A DNA stretch of 64,000 nucleotides from Peptococcaceae bacterium BRH_c8a (GCA_000961575.1 LADP01000015.1:1-64000); one strand, 5' to 3'; positions 17,369-26,210 are shown, counted from the first letter of the stretch. Translations and numbers: made by a program. Notes: a model not told the origin generated them from the sequence alone.

Positions 17369-17398
17369 TTGTACAACCATGCCCCCAGGTGATAAAAT
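17369..17398 (+). promoter_or_regulatory. Candidate sigma-A promoter for the TagO/WecA-type gene
   Basis: TTGTAC (17369-17374) and TAAAAT (17393-17398) are separated by 18 bases and sit 52 bp upstream of the TTG start at 17450. Confidence 0.45.
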
Positions 17399-17449
17399 AA
17401 ACTACAGTTTGTCTCTATGCGTATTATTGCGCCGTTGGAGGGATAACGC

Positions 17450-18529
17450 TTGGAATATTATTTAGCAGCTCCGTTAGTGGCTCTGGTTTTGGGCTTTGTG
17501 CTTACCCCCTGGGTACGGACGCTGGCTATAAAAGTGGGGGCGCTGGATTACCCCGATCAGCGCAAGGTACATAACGGAACCATGCCGCGTATGGGCGGGC
17601 TGGCTGTATACTTGGCCTTTGTGCTGGCCGTGCTATTGTTCCGGGAACTGACTACCCAAGTGCTGGGTTTACTTGCCGGTGCCACGGTAATTTTGCTTTT
17701 AGGTATCGCAGACGACATCCGCGGCTTGTCAGCGCGGGTTAAACTAGCCGGGCAAATCTTGGCCGCGCTGGTGATAGTACAGTTTGGTATTCAGGTTCAT
17801 TATATAACTAACCCGTTAAACGGTGATATATTTATATTGGGATTTCTTAGCATTCCGCTGACGGTTTTCTGGATCGTGGCTGTAACCAACGCTGTCAACC
17901 TAATCGATGGTTTGGACGGCCTGGCCGGCGGTGTAGCCTGTATTGCCGCTCTGACCATGGCTACTGTGGCCTGGACCCAGTTCGGTATGAGTGGTATGCC
18001 TGAAATGATTATGTTGGCCCTTACCCTGGTGGCTGCGGTAATCGGGTTCCTGCGCTATAATTTCCACCCGGCCCGGATCTTCCTGGGCGATACTGGTTCC
18101 ATGTTTTTGGGCTTTACTCTTTCGGTATTGGCTATTATGAGCTTGACCAAAAGCGCCACGGCGGTGTCGGTGATAATCCCGCTGGTTATCCTGGGCGTCC
18201 CCTTGCTGGATACATTTTTTGCCATCCTCAGACGCTGTCACGAACACCGGCCTATAATGCAACCTGATAAAAAACACCTGCACCACCAGCTTATGGCCAT
18301 GGGTCTGAATCACAGGCAAACTGTACTGGCCATTTACGCGCTCAGCGCTTTTCTAGGCTTCAATGCCGTAGTGATTAATTTAATTACCAACGATCAGGCG
18401 CTGGTTTTACTGGTCATATTGGCTGGGGTAGTAATCTATCTGGCCGACCGGGTTGGTGTGCTGGGCAGATCCCGGCGAACGGGGTGCGACATTCCGGAAG
18501 AGTACAAGCAGCGGTCCACGAAAATGTAA
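17450..18529 (+). CDS. tagO: Undecaprenyl-phosphate N-acetylglucosamine-1-phosphate transferase (TagO/WecA type)
   Basis: The start is TTG 17450, seven bases after GGAGGG. The 359-residue integral membrane protein has about ten hydrophobic segments. Family motifs are DYPDQRKVHNGTMPRMGG, VTNAVNLIDGLDGLAGG (catalytic Asp cluster), HPARIFLGDTGSMFLGF and the loop DKKHLHHQLMAMG. The HxHH pattern fits the WecA/TagO branch that uses UDP-GlcNAc, rather than MraY. It starts lipid-linked wall polymer synthesis by making undecaprenyl-PP-GlcNAc, the acceptor for the TagA-type enzyme at 13155. A hairpin terminator lies about 60 bp downstream. Confidence 0.88.
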   Translation: MEYYLAAPLVALVLGFVLTPWVRTLAIKVGALDYPDQRKVHNGTMPRMGGLAVYLAFVLAVLLFRELTTQVLGLLAGATVILLLGIADDIRGLSARVKLAGQILAALVIVQFGIQVHYITNPLNGDIFILGFLSIPLTVFWIVAVTNAVNLIDGLDGLAGGVACIAALTMATVAWTQFGMSGMPEMIMLALTLVAAVIGFLRYNFHPARIFLGDTGSMFLGFTLSVLAIMSLTKSATAVSVIIPLVILGVPLLDTFFAILRRCHEHRPIMQPDKKHLHHQLMAMGLNHRQTVLAIYALSAFLGFNAVVINLITNDQALVLLVILAGVVIYLADRVGVLGRSRRTGCDIPEEYKQRSTKM

Positions 18530-18587
18530 GATTGCTTGGTTCTCATTTTTTTGAAAAATTATTCTTGAAATTATTAGTCATAAACAT

Positions 18588-18628
18588 TAAAGTGCGCCAG
18601 GGAAGATTGCCGGGGCGTACTTTTTTTA
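18588..18628 (+). terminator. Intrinsic terminator before galU
   Basis: AAAGTGCGCC pairs with GGCGTACTTT (one mismatch) and is followed by seven T residues. Confidence 0.75.
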
Positions 18629-18706
18629 TAACTGATTGCAAAAGGGATTTATTAGTTCGCCATTGAATATGTATATATTGGAAGCCCGAGAGGGGGAGGT
18701 TTTTAT

Positions 18707-19585
18707 ATGCGTATCAAAAAAGCTGTTATCCCGGCTGCCGGGTTGGGTGTGCGGTTTCTGCCGGCCACCAAGGCCGTTCCCAAGGAAATGATCCCCATCG
18801 TAGATAAGCCGACTATCCAATATATTATTGAGGAAGCAATCAGTTCCGGCATTGAGGATATTTTAATTATTACCAGTCGCCATAAAAAGGCTATTGAAGA
18901 CCACTTCGATCGGTTTGTCTCCCTGGAAGATCACCTGCGAGGCAAAGGCAAACACGACTTGCTGCGGATAGTAGAAGAAACCGGTGGAATGGCGGAGATA
19001 CATTACGTGCGCCAGGGTATACCCCGTGGGTTGGGGCACGCTATCTACTGTGGCCGGCGTTTTGTGGGCAGTGAACCCTTTGCCGTGTTGCTGGGGGACG
19101 ATATTGTGCGCAGCCAGGTGCCTTGTTTGAAACAGATGATTGATCTTTATGAAGAAGTACAAACCACCGTCATCGGTGTTAAGGAAGTGCCGCAGGCCGA
19201 GGTCAGCAAGTACGGCATACTGGACGCCGAACTCGTAAAACAAAACATTTACCGGGTACATGATTTGGTTGAAAAACCGGCACCGGACGTCGCCCCGTCC
19301 CGCTTGGCCATCATGGGCCGCTACATAATTGAACCCGAAGTTTTTAATATTCTGTCCTGCACCGAACCTGGCGCCGGGGACGAAATTCAGCTCACCGATG
19401 CGTTGAAAGAACTGGCCAGGCAAAAAGATATGTACGGGCTGATATTTGAAGGTCAACGATACGATGTAGGCGATAAACTGGGCTATTTGAAGGCCACGGT
19501 GGAATTCGCTCTGGAACGACCTGACCTGGAACAACCGTTTCGCAGTTACCTGGAAGGTTTGCTGGGCAAAAAAACAAGGCGCTAA
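18707..19585 (+). CDS. galU: UTP-glucose-1-phosphate uridylyltransferase
   Basis: At 292 residues it matches the usual GalU length. The N-terminal nucleotide-binding signature is intact (IPAAGLGVRFLPATKAVPKE, MIPIVDKPTIQYIIEEA). Further motifs are GLGHAIYCGRRFVGSEPFAV, LLGDDIV and the lysine-containing LVEKPAPDVAPSRLAIMGRY. It makes UDP-glucose from glucose-1-phosphate and UTP in the cytosol. The start at ATG 18707 follows GGGGGAGG. The epimerase gene begins 29 bp downstream and phosphoglucomutase paralogs lie at 20907 and 22678, so the block can convert glucose-6-phosphate to UDP-glucose and UDP-galactose. Confidence 0.93.
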   Translation: MRIKKAVIPAAGLGVRFLPATKAVPKEMIPIVDKPTIQYIIEEAISSGIEDILIITSRHKKAIEDHFDRFVSLEDHLRGKGKHDLLRIVEETGGMAEIHYVRQGIPRGLGHAIYCGRRFVGSEPFAVLLGDDIVRSQVPCLKQMIDLYEEVQTTVIGVKEVPQAEVSKYGILDAELVKQNIYRVHDLVEKPAPDVAPSRLAIMGRYIIEPEVFNILSCTEPGAGDEIQLTDALKELARQKDMYGLIFEGQRYDVGDKLGYLKATVEFALERPDLEQPFRSYLEGLLGKKTRR

Positions 19586-19614
19586 AGCAAAAATACGAGG
19601 GGTGCTATTTTACG

Positions 19615-20526
19615 ATGCGGGTACTGGTAACTGGCGGAGCCGGTTTTATTGGCTCCCATATAGTTGATGCGTTAATCGCCCGGGGTGATTATGTCAGCGT
19701 GCTGGATAACCTGTCCAGCGGCAGGCTGGAGAACATTGACCCCCGGGTCAACCTTTATCACGGTGATATCAGGGATGAACAGTTGGTACGCGAAACCATG
19801 CGGTCTGAGCAGCCCGATTTTGTAATTCACCAGGCTGCTCAAATGGATGTTCGGGCTAGCCTGAACGACCCGGCCTTAGACGCTGCCGTGAACATTCTCG
19901 GCACCATTAACCTGCTGGAAGCCTGCTGTACCTATGAAGTAAAGAAAATAGTTTACGCTTCCTCGTCAGCGGTATACGGTAACCCTGCCTACCTGCCCGT
20001 GGACGAGAAACACCCGGTGCAGCCGCTATCCGGTTACGGCATCTCCAAACATACCGTGGAACACTATCTGGCCGTCTACCGGGAATTGCACGGCCTGAAC
20101 TTTACAGCGCTGCGTTACGCCAACGTTTATGGCCCGCGGCAGGATGCCAGCGGGGAAGGCGGAGTGGTAGCCATATTCACCGATTTGCTGTTGCGGGGCA
20201 AGGGCCCGCGTATTCACGGTGATGGAGGACAGACCAGGGACTTCATCTGTGTACAGGATGTGGCCCGGGCCAACCTGGCGGCCATGGAGACTAAGGACAG
20301 CGGTATTTACAACGTCAGCACCGGTGTCCCTACTACAGTAAACCAATTGTTTGAGACTTTACGAGGGATTATCGGTTGTGCAACTGAGCCCCTTTATAGT
20401 TCACCGCGGGAGAGAGATATCCGGCACAGTTACCTTGATCCCGGGGCGGCGGCCGACGGAATAAATTGGCGGGCCGCACTGGATCTGTCGGAAGGGCTGC
20501 GTCAAACGGTGCCGCGAGTATATTAA
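19615..20526 (+). CDS. NAD-dependent epimerase/dehydratase (UDP-glucose 4-epimerase-like)
   Basis: This 303-residue extended short-chain dehydrogenase has the Rossmann motif VTGGAGFIGSHIVDALIARG at its N-terminus. It also has the serine of YASSSAVYG and the catalytic Tyr and Lys of YGISKHTVEHY, plus LRYANVYGPRQDASGEGGVV. This fits UDP-glucose/UDP-GlcNAc 4-epimerases. Being 29 bp behind galU, UDP-glucose to UDP-galactose is the most likely reaction, but sugar specificity cannot be read from the sequence. Its stop codon overlaps the stop of a small minus-strand ORF. Confidence 0.85.
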   Translation: MRVLVTGGAGFIGSHIVDALIARGDYVSVLDNLSSGRLENIDPRVNLYHGDIRDEQLVRETMRSEQPDFVIHQAAQMDVRASLNDPALDAAVNILGTINLLEACCTYEVKKIVYASSSAVYGNPAYLPVDEKHPVQPLSGYGISKHTVEHYLAVYRELHGLNFTALRYANVYGPRQDASGEGGVVAIFTDLLLRGKGPRIHGDGGQTRDFICVQDVARANLAAMETKDSGIYNVSTGVPTTVNQLFETLRGIIGCATEPLYSSPRERDIRHSYLDPGAAADGINWRAALDLSEGLRQTVPRVY

Positions 20527-20720
20527 TTGCGATTCGGCAGGTCACCAGGCTTTGTTCCGGTGGTCTTTTTCTTCGGCACTTTTTTTTCGTCTACCGCTAA
20601 GGTATTAATAGAAGTGCCATTTATTTGGGCCAGGTAGTCCCGGTACATGCTCGTACGTTCCATATCCTCTATTTTAACCGGCCCCACAAAGCCCGCGTGA
20701 GCCAGTATCTTTTCCCTCAT
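20523..20720 (-). CDS. Small ORF of unknown function (65 aa), convergent to the epimerase gene
   Basis: Within a longer minus-strand open frame, ATG 20720 is preceded six bases away by GGGGTGG. It gives a 65-residue soluble, charged protein (MREKILAHAGFVGPVKIEDM, later YRDYLAQINGTS, with a Lys-rich tail ending PNRN). The composition looks protein-like rather than a shadow, because the ORF lies almost wholly in a gap of about 380 bp. Its stop (20523-20525) overlaps the epimerase stop. I do not recognise the family. Confidence 0.55.
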   Translation of the reverse strand: MREKILAHAGFVGPVKIEDMERTSMYRDYLAQINGTSINTLAVDEKKVPKKKTTGTKPGDLPNRN

Positions 20721-20823
20721 TCTTGTCCACCCCTTTTTTTTGGAATCCCCATTTACCTGCCTTCCATAAAACACCACTGTATTGGGAAAACAATTGTCTG
20801 TACATAAATACGCATCTTTGGAA

Positions 20824-20849
20824 TTGAAAATGCAAATTCTTGATATAAT
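20824..20849 (+). promoter_or_regulatory. Extended -10 promoter for the first phosphohexomutase
   Basis: TGATATAAT (20841-20849) is an extended -10 element. A weak TTGAAA lies at 20824 with a short 14-base spacer. The TTG start is at 20907. Confidence 0.55.
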
Positions 20850-20906
20850 TAACAGGAGAGGTTGGAAAAAAACGTTATTTTTTGGGTAGCGGGAGGTATT
20901 TGATAC

Positions 20907-22502
20907 TTGAAGGGGATAAAATTCGGCACTGACGGATGGCGTGGGATTATTGCAGATGATTTTACCTTTGCCAACGTGCGGGTGGTCTCCCAGGCGGTGG
21001 CGGATTACCTGAACAACAAGGGCATGGGGCATCTTGGTATCGTGGTAGGATATGACAACCGTTTTCTTTCCGAGCGCTTTGCAAGCGTAATCGCTGACGT
21101 ATTTACCGGCAACGGGATCAAAGTCTACCTGGGCTCTGAGCCGCTGCCTACACCGGTGACGGCCTTTGCCGTCAAGGAGTACGGCACTGCGGGGGCGGTA
21201 ATGCTTACGGCCAGCCACAACCCGCCGGAATATAACGGATTTAAATTTATACCGGAATATGCAGGTCCGGCGCTGCCCCATATTACCCAAGCTATTGAGG
21301 AAAACATAGCCCGGTTGAGTAGGGCACCGGGTCAGGTATACGGGGCCGACCAGGAAATGGCGTCGGAACTAGCTATCCATCCGGTACCGGGAGGGGGTGC
21401 AGGTTTACCACCTACCGTTCCTCCAGGGCCGGTTCCCAACGGTGCAACAGCCGTAGCAGGTTTATCCGAACGGCCCCGGGTAAACGGTCAGACAGGACAA
21501 ATACCTAAGGCCGGGCTCAGGTCTGACCGGCCTGCTGTGGCTGAGCTTGTATTTATTGACCCGCGCCCGGCTTATTTCGCCCACCTGGAAAAGCTGGTGG
21601 ACATGGATGCCATTGCCCGGGCCAACCTGCAGATAATGGTAGACGCCATGCACGGCAGCGGCATGGGCTACCTGGATGTAATGCTTAAGCGGGCCGGCAA
21701 TCGGGTGCAGGAATGCCGCTGTCACCGCGATCCGCTGTTTGGCGGCAGTCTGCCGGAGCCCACCGGTAAGTCACTGGAAGGCGCCTGTCAGTGGATTAAG
21801 GATGAAGGGGCCCGGTTGGGCCTGGCCTTGGACGGCGATGCCGATCGCTTCGGGATTATTGACTCCGGCGGCATCTTTATCGCTCCCAACCAGTTCCTGC
21901 CCGTGCTTTATCACCACCTGATCACTGTTAAGGGCCTGATGGGGCCGGTAACCCGCACCGTGGCCACCACCCACATGCTGGACCGCATTGCCCACCACTA
22001 CGGTCAGGGGGTCTACGAGACCGCCGTGGGGTTTAAGTATATTGGCCAGAACTTGCTGGAAAAGGGCTGTGTGCTAGGCGGTGAGGAAAGCGGCGGCCTG
22101 TCTATCCGGGGGCACATCCCGGAAAAGGACGGCATTTTGGCCGGGTTGCTGGCGGCGGAAATGGTGGCGGTGCACGGTAAAAGCCTGGCCGAACTTATCG
22201 ATGATGTAGCTGCCATATACGGCGTGAGGCTATACAGCGAACGCTTGGACGTACACACTACGCCGGAGCAAAAGCAGCAGGTGCTGGAAAAGGTCAAAAC
22301 GCTTGACCCCGGGGAACTGGCCGGCGAGCCCGTCATCGGGCGCATCACCCTGGACGGCCTCAAACTGGTGCTTAAAAGTGGTGAATGGGTGCTGGTGCGG
22401 CCATCGGGCACCGAGCCTCTCTTCCGCATTTATGCCGAATCCGACCGCCCGGAACGGATTACCGAAATCCATAATGCCTTTAAAGAGCAAATTAGCCTCT
22501 AA
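20907..22502 (+). CDS. Phosphoglucomutase/phosphomannomutase family protein with Pro/Gly-rich insertion
   Basis: The start is TTG 20907, nine bases after GGGAGGT. All hallmarks of the alpha-D-phosphohexomutase family are present: IKFGTDGWRGIIADDF, the phosphoserine loop LTASHNPPEYNGFKF, the Mg-binding loop LALDGDADRFGIID, the sugar loop GGEESGGLSIRGH and RPSGTEPLFRIYAES. It interconverts hexose-1- and 6-phosphates. At 531 residues it is about 60 longer than usual. The extra part, roughly residues 145-205, is low-complexity (HPVPGGGAGLPPTVPPGPVP and following) between the first and second domains. A second family member follows at 22678; GlmM, a third, is at 58880. Confidence 0.9.
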   Translation: MKGIKFGTDGWRGIIADDFTFANVRVVSQAVADYLNNKGMGHLGIVVGYDNRFLSERFASVIADVFTGNGIKVYLGSEPLPTPVTAFAVKEYGTAGAVMLTASHNPPEYNGFKFIPEYAGPALPHITQAIEENIARLSRAPGQVYGADQEMASELAIHPVPGGGAGLPPTVPPGPVPNGATAVAGLSERPRVNGQTGQIPKAGLRSDRPAVAELVFIDPRPAYFAHLEKLVDMDAIARANLQIMVDAMHGSGMGYLDVMLKRAGNRVQECRCHRDPLFGGSLPEPTGKSLEGACQWIKDEGARLGLALDGDADRFGIIDSGGIFIAPNQFLPVLYHHLITVKGLMGPVTRTVATTHMLDRIAHHYGQGVYETAVGFKYIGQNLLEKGCVLGGEESGGLSIRGHIPEKDGILAGLLAAEMVAVHGKSLAELIDDVAAIYGVRLYSERLDVHTTPEQKQQVLEKVKTLDPGELAGEPVIGRITLDGLKLVLKSGEWVLVRPSGTEPLFRIYAESDRPERITEIHNAFKEQISL

Positions 22503-22540
22503 CCTTTGGGGCAAGGCCTTGACATGGTTGTTTTGACAGT

Positions 22541-22574
22541 AAATCCCGGCGGCTGATTATAACCCGGGATTTTC
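22541..22574 (+). terminator. Intrinsic terminator between the two phosphohexomutase genes
   Basis: AAATCCCGG pairs with CCGGGATTT across a 13-base loop, followed by a short T-run. Confidence 0.7.
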
Positions 22575-22585
22575 TGCTTGATTTC

Positions 22586-22594
22586 TGGTATAAT
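22586..22594 (+). promoter_or_regulatory. Extended -10 promoter of the second phosphohexomutase
   Basis: TGGTATAAT (TG-N-TATAAT) lies 84 bp before ATG 22678, just past the preceding terminator. I see no convincing -35. Confidence 0.5.
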
Positions 22595-22677
22595 AACTGA
22601 TTAGTAAGAATTTTACACATAGTGATGTATGTTAGAAACTGATTTGTTAAATGGTTTCAGAGGGAGTGGAATATTAA

Positions 22678-24072
22678 ATGAACTCTATTAACCCGCATAT
22701 TAACCCGCACATTTTTCGCCAGTATGATATCCGTGGAGTGGCCGACCGGGATCTGACCGGTGACACCGTGGAATTATTGGGCCGGGCGTTCGGCACCTAT
22801 GTTAGGCAGCACGGCAGCAGCGAAGTTGTAGTGGGTCGGGACAGCCGGATTAGCTCCCAGCGGCTGAGGGACGACCTGGTGCGTGGCCTAATGGCCGCGG
22901 GCTGCCGGGTGGTGGACATCGGCCTTACGGTAACCCCGGTGGTATACTTTTTCCGCATTTTGTTCGGTATTGACGGGGCGGTGATGATCACCGGCAGCCA
23001 TAACCCGCCTGACGAAAACGGTTTCAAAATCTCCCTCGGGCCGGGCACTATTCACGGGGAAGAAATCCAAACCCTACGGCAGATGATGGAAAAGGGCGAG
23101 TTTGCCTCGGGCGCAGGCTCGGTGGAAGAACGGGATGCCACAACCGCTTACCTGGCCATGCTGCAGGAAAAAATCAAACTGAGCCCGCGGCGCCTAAAAG
23201 CAGTGGTAGACTGCGGCAACGGCACTGCCGGCCTGTTGGCGGAAAAAGTGCTGCAGGCCTGGGGAGTGGACTACGTCCCGCTGTACTGTGACATCGATCC
23301 CTCTTTTCCCAACCACCAGCCCGATCCGGTTAAAAGCAAGAACTTGCAGGATCTGCGCCGGGTGGTGCTGGAAACCGGTGCCGACCTGGGGGTGGCCTAC
23401 GACGGCGACGCCGACCGCATTGGCGTAGTGGATGAAAAAGGTAATGTTATCTGGGGAGACAAACTGATGTGTTTATACTGGCGGGAGATTATGCCCCGTT
23501 ATAAAGAGGTGCCCGCCATCATTGAGGTTAAGTGTTCCCAGTGCTTGGAGGATGAAGTCAAACGGCTGGGCGGCGAGCCCTATTACTATAAAACCGGCCA
23601 CTCGCTGATTAAAGCCAAAATGAAAGAGTTAGGCGCTGTTTTCACCGGGGAGATGTCGGGCCACATGTTCTTTGCCGATGAGTATTACGGGTTTGATGAT
23701 GCTTACTACGCCACCGGGCGGCTGTTGCGCATCCTAGCCAACGAAGATGCGTCATTATCTCAGCTGCTGTCCGGCCTGACCAACTATCACTCCACGGCCG
23801 AAACCAGGGTACCCTGTAGCGACCAGGACAAGTTCCGGGTTGTTTCCGAACTGGTGGAGCGGTTCCGGCAGGCATACGACGTGATTGACGTGGACGGCGT
23901 CCGGGTGTTGTTCGGGGATGGCTGGGGACTGGTGCGAGCCTCTAATACCCAGCCTGTACTGGTGGCCCGCTGTGAATCCCAGACCGAGGAAGGGCTGCAG
24001 CAAATTTGCGCCATCATGAAAAAGGCGCTGTGTAGTTTTCCCGAGGTGGCAGACTTTGAGTGGGAGTATTAA
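22678..24072 (+). CDS. Phosphomannomutase/phosphoglucomutase
   Basis: 464 residues, of standard length for the AlgC/ManB branch. Visible motifs are HIFRQYDIRGVADRDLTGDT near the N-terminus, the phosphoserine loop MITGSHNPPDENGFKI, the metal loop VAYDGDADRIGVVDEKG, the sugar-binding GEMSGHMFFADEYYGFDDA and the C-terminal RASNTQPVLVARCES, which anchors the phosphate. It probably interconverts mannose- or glucose-6-phosphate and the 1-phosphate for nucleotide-sugar synthesis. ATG 22678 follows AGAGGGAGTGG. It has its own terminator and promoter upstream, so it may be expressed separately from its paralog at 20907. Confidence 0.92.
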   Translation: MNSINPHINPHIFRQYDIRGVADRDLTGDTVELLGRAFGTYVRQHGSSEVVVGRDSRISSQRLRDDLVRGLMAAGCRVVDIGLTVTPVVYFFRILFGIDGAVMITGSHNPPDENGFKISLGPGTIHGEEIQTLRQMMEKGEFASGAGSVEERDATTAYLAMLQEKIKLSPRRLKAVVDCGNGTAGLLAEKVLQAWGVDYVPLYCDIDPSFPNHQPDPVKSKNLQDLRRVVLETGADLGVAYDGDADRIGVVDEKGNVIWGDKLMCLYWREIMPRYKEVPAIIEVKCSQCLEDEVKRLGGEPYYYKTGHSLIKAKMKELGAVFTGEMSGHMFFADEYYGFDDAYYATGRLLRILANEDASLSQLLSGLTNYHSTAETRVPCSDQDKFRVVSELVERFRQAYDVIDVDGVRVLFGDGWGLVRASNTQPVLVARCESQTEEGLQQICAIMKKALCSFPEVADFEWEY

Positions 24073-24158
24073 CACTGGTAAAATGATTAATAAATAGTAG
24101 TAAGTCTTATAATACAAGGTGTCTGACAGTAGAACTAATCTCTTAAGGAATGATACCT

Positions 24159-25760
24159 ATGAACTGGCAGCAGGCGGTCCTAGCCGTTTTTGTAGGGGCC
24201 GTAATTGGATACGTCACCAACTGGATTGCCATCCGGATGTTGTTTCGTCCCCGTCACGAAATAAAAATAATGGGCATACACGTACCTTTTACCCCCGGGG
24301 TCATCCCCAGGGGCAAAAAGCGCCTGGCCGAAAGTATCGGCGAGGTAGTGGGAGGTATGCTGCTCACGGATGAGAACGTGCTGCGTCATATGCTGCAGCC
24401 CGGGGTGGAAGACCAGGTGCGCCACCGGGTTGATACCCGACTGGCCGAACTGACAGCCCGGGGCGCCACTGTGGGTGAACTGCTGGGCGTAAGCGGTACT
24501 GACAGCACAGCAGATACAGCAAGCGGAACCGGGATCAAGACCGGCCTGGCTCCCGGCCTGGTTCGGGAAGAACTGGCCGGTTTGCTGGCGGGGACTGCTG
24601 CCGGCCTGCTGCAAAAAAAGGACATGCGCCGCCCACTGGCCCGTTTTGCAGCTAGTGCTATTTACGATACCCTGGATCGCCCGGTGGGTTCGGTGGCCGG
24701 TTCCCTGGAGTTTGCCGCCCTTAAAAATTCGCTGCAGCAACTGCCGGGTAAAATCCTGGCCCGGGATGAAGCTAGTCTAGAACTGCGCGCCCGGCTGGCG
24801 CAAAAGATTGAAGACCTGTTAAACAGCCCTGAACCGGTGGGCAGTTACCTGCCCGGGGCCGCGCGGGACGGATTGCACCAGCTTATCGCCGACCAGACTC
24901 CCCGAATTGCGGCCGCCCTGGAACAATATCTGAGCTCACCGGGCGTGCGACAAGCCATCAAAAACCGGATCGAGAGCTTTTTCGAGGGCACCGCTCTTAA
25001 AAGATTACTTAACGGGATGTTTCAACTGGCCGGTTCCGGCCCCGATGCCATTGTGCGGCGCCTGGCCCGGGAATTAGCCACATTTTTATCCGACGAACAA
25101 AACCGTGCTGAGCTGGAGGAGCGCCTGCATATACTGGTGGACGAGGCGCTGGCCAAGAGCGTTGCTGAAACCACAGCAGCTCTGGAGCCCGCCGCCAAGC
25201 GCGAAAAAGCTAACGAGATAGCGGACTGGCTGCTGGACAAGCTGCACCATCCCGAGACACTGGCTCCGCTGTTGGACGCGCTGGAAGAAATGCTGGCTGC
25301 CAATAGTCATCGCACCTGGCGGGAGCTTTTTTACCTGGATGAATTGGGCCTGCCGGCAATGTTGGAAGATTATTTGGATCACCTGCTGGTACGCTTGGCG
25401 GAGCGGGAACAAGAGGAACGCTACCTGGAACGCCTGGCCGGTCAGGCGGTGGATGGCTTGTTAAACGCACCGCTGGGCCGGGCACTGGAACTGCTGCCCC
25501 CGCAATTGGCGGCCAACCCCGGGGAACCGGTGCTGCAACTCTACCGCTACGCGGTAAGACAGCATGTTCCGGGATTGCTGAGTTTTTTTGACGTCACCGG
25601 CATGGTGCGGCAGCGGGTGGAAGAACTGGACGTGCTGCAGGTGGAGGAAATGCTGCTGGGCATTGTACGCCGGGAGCTGGTAGCCATTACCTGGCTGGGC
25701 GCCCTGCTGGGAGCAGTATTGGGCGCGAGCATGGTGGGCATGCAGTATATGATGAGATAG
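24159..25760 (+). CDS. DUF445 family membrane protein
   Basis: I choose ATG 24159 (MNWQQAVLAVFVGAVIGYVT), 8 bases after AAGGAA, over ATG 24150, which that site abuts. The ~533-residue protein has a DUF445 N-terminal signature: a membrane segment followed by GYVTNWIAIRMLFRPRHE, then FTPGVIPRGKKRLAESIGEV. The middle is long, helical and charged. A second membrane segment lies at the C-terminus (TWLGALLGAVLGASMVGMQY). Family members include B. subtilis YheB-like proteins; the function is not established. It is about 80 bp behind the phosphomannomutase gene. Confidence 0.85.
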   Translation: MNWQQAVLAVFVGAVIGYVTNWIAIRMLFRPRHEIKIMGIHVPFTPGVIPRGKKRLAESIGEVVGGMLLTDENVLRHMLQPGVEDQVRHRVDTRLAELTARGATVGELLGVSGTDSTADTASGTGIKTGLAPGLVREELAGLLAGTAAGLLQKKDMRRPLARFAASAIYDTLDRPVGSVAGSLEFAALKNSLQQLPGKILARDEASLELRARLAQKIEDLLNSPEPVGSYLPGAARDGLHQLIADQTPRIAAALEQYLSSPGVRQAIKNRIESFFEGTALKRLLNGMFQLAGSGPDAIVRRLARELATFLSDEQNRAELEERLHILVDEALAKSVAETTAALEPAAKREKANEIADWLLDKLHHPETLAPLLDALEEMLAANSHRTWRELFYLDELGLPAMLEDYLDHLLVRLAEREQEERYLERLAGQAVDGLLNAPLGRALELLPPQLAANPGEPVLQLYRYAVRQHVPGLLSFFDVTGMVRQRVEELDVLQVEEMLLGIVRRELVAITWLGALLGAVLGASMVGMQYMMR

Positions 25761-25834
25761 GAGTCAGGAGTCAGGATAAGAGAACGGTAATCTTCTACCT
25801 AATTCTGACTACTGACTACTGAATTCTGACTACC
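25760..25834. repeat. TCAGGAGTCAG-family repeat pair
   Basis: GGAGTCAGGAGTCAGGATAAG at the start and CTGACTACTGACTACTGAAT at the end are inverted relative to each other. They fill the gap between the DUF445 gene and the ilv promoter. Confidence 0.8.
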
Positions 25835-25847
25835 TTAAGTAAAAGTG

Positions 25848-25877
25848 TTGACCGGTGCCACATTTATGCGGTATACT
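25848..25877 (+). promoter_or_regulatory. Promoter of the ilv-leu leader
   Basis: TTGACC (25848-25853) and TATACT (25872-25877) are spaced 18 bases apart. Transcription from it would start just ahead of the T-box leader. Confidence 0.75.
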
Positions 25878-25883
25878 TTCTTG

Positions 25884-26189
25884 TAAGCTTTATTTTGCAA
25901 GGGTTATGAAGGGGAGCAATACCTGATAGGCCGTGCTTCAGAGAGCCGGGGTAGCTGAAAACCGGCGCCGGAAACAGGTAAAGACATCGCCCCGGAACTG
26001 CCCGGTCGAAAGGCCAATGGCCTGTAGGCCTGGACGGTAGCGGCCCGTTACCACGCCGCCGTGTCGAGCACAAGACACACCGAGTGGCTTTCCGTGATGT
26101 AGCGGATTGCAAACAGGGTGGTACCGCGAGAGGTATATATACCTCCCGTCCCTGGTGGGCGTATGCCCAGCCAGGCGCGGGAGGTTTTT
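25884..26189 (+). promoter_or_regulatory. T-box leader (probable isoleucine specifier) of the branched-chain amino acid operon
   Basis: The leader has the classic order. Stem I is formed by GGGG...TACCTG (about 25911-25925) with CAGGTA...CCCC (25975-25993). It contains the AGAGAGCCGGGGTAGCTG apical part (25940-25957). The T-box AGGGTGGTACCGCG lies at 26115-26128, with the TGGT that pairs with an uncharged tRNA ACCA end. A terminator CCTCCCG...CGGGAGG plus T-run is at 26142-26189. On the 3' side of the specifier loop I read AAGACATCG, giving ATC (25986-25988, Ile) followed by a purine; GAC (Asp) is the alternative register but does not fit the genes. Uncharged tRNA-Ile would switch the operon on. 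Confidence 0.9.
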
Positions 26190-26210
26190 AGTTTTTAGGA
26201 CTTAATAAAG

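Noticed and set aside
20523..21290. Full 255-aa version of the minus-strand ORF
   Set aside because: The upstream part is antisense to the phosphohexomutase and its promoter; only the 65-aa part from ATG 20720 has a ribosome binding site.
25983..25985. GAC (Asp) as T-box specifier
   Set aside because: The register with ATC followed by a purine fits the specifier loop and the Ile/Val/Leu genes downstream; GAC does not fit any downstream gene.
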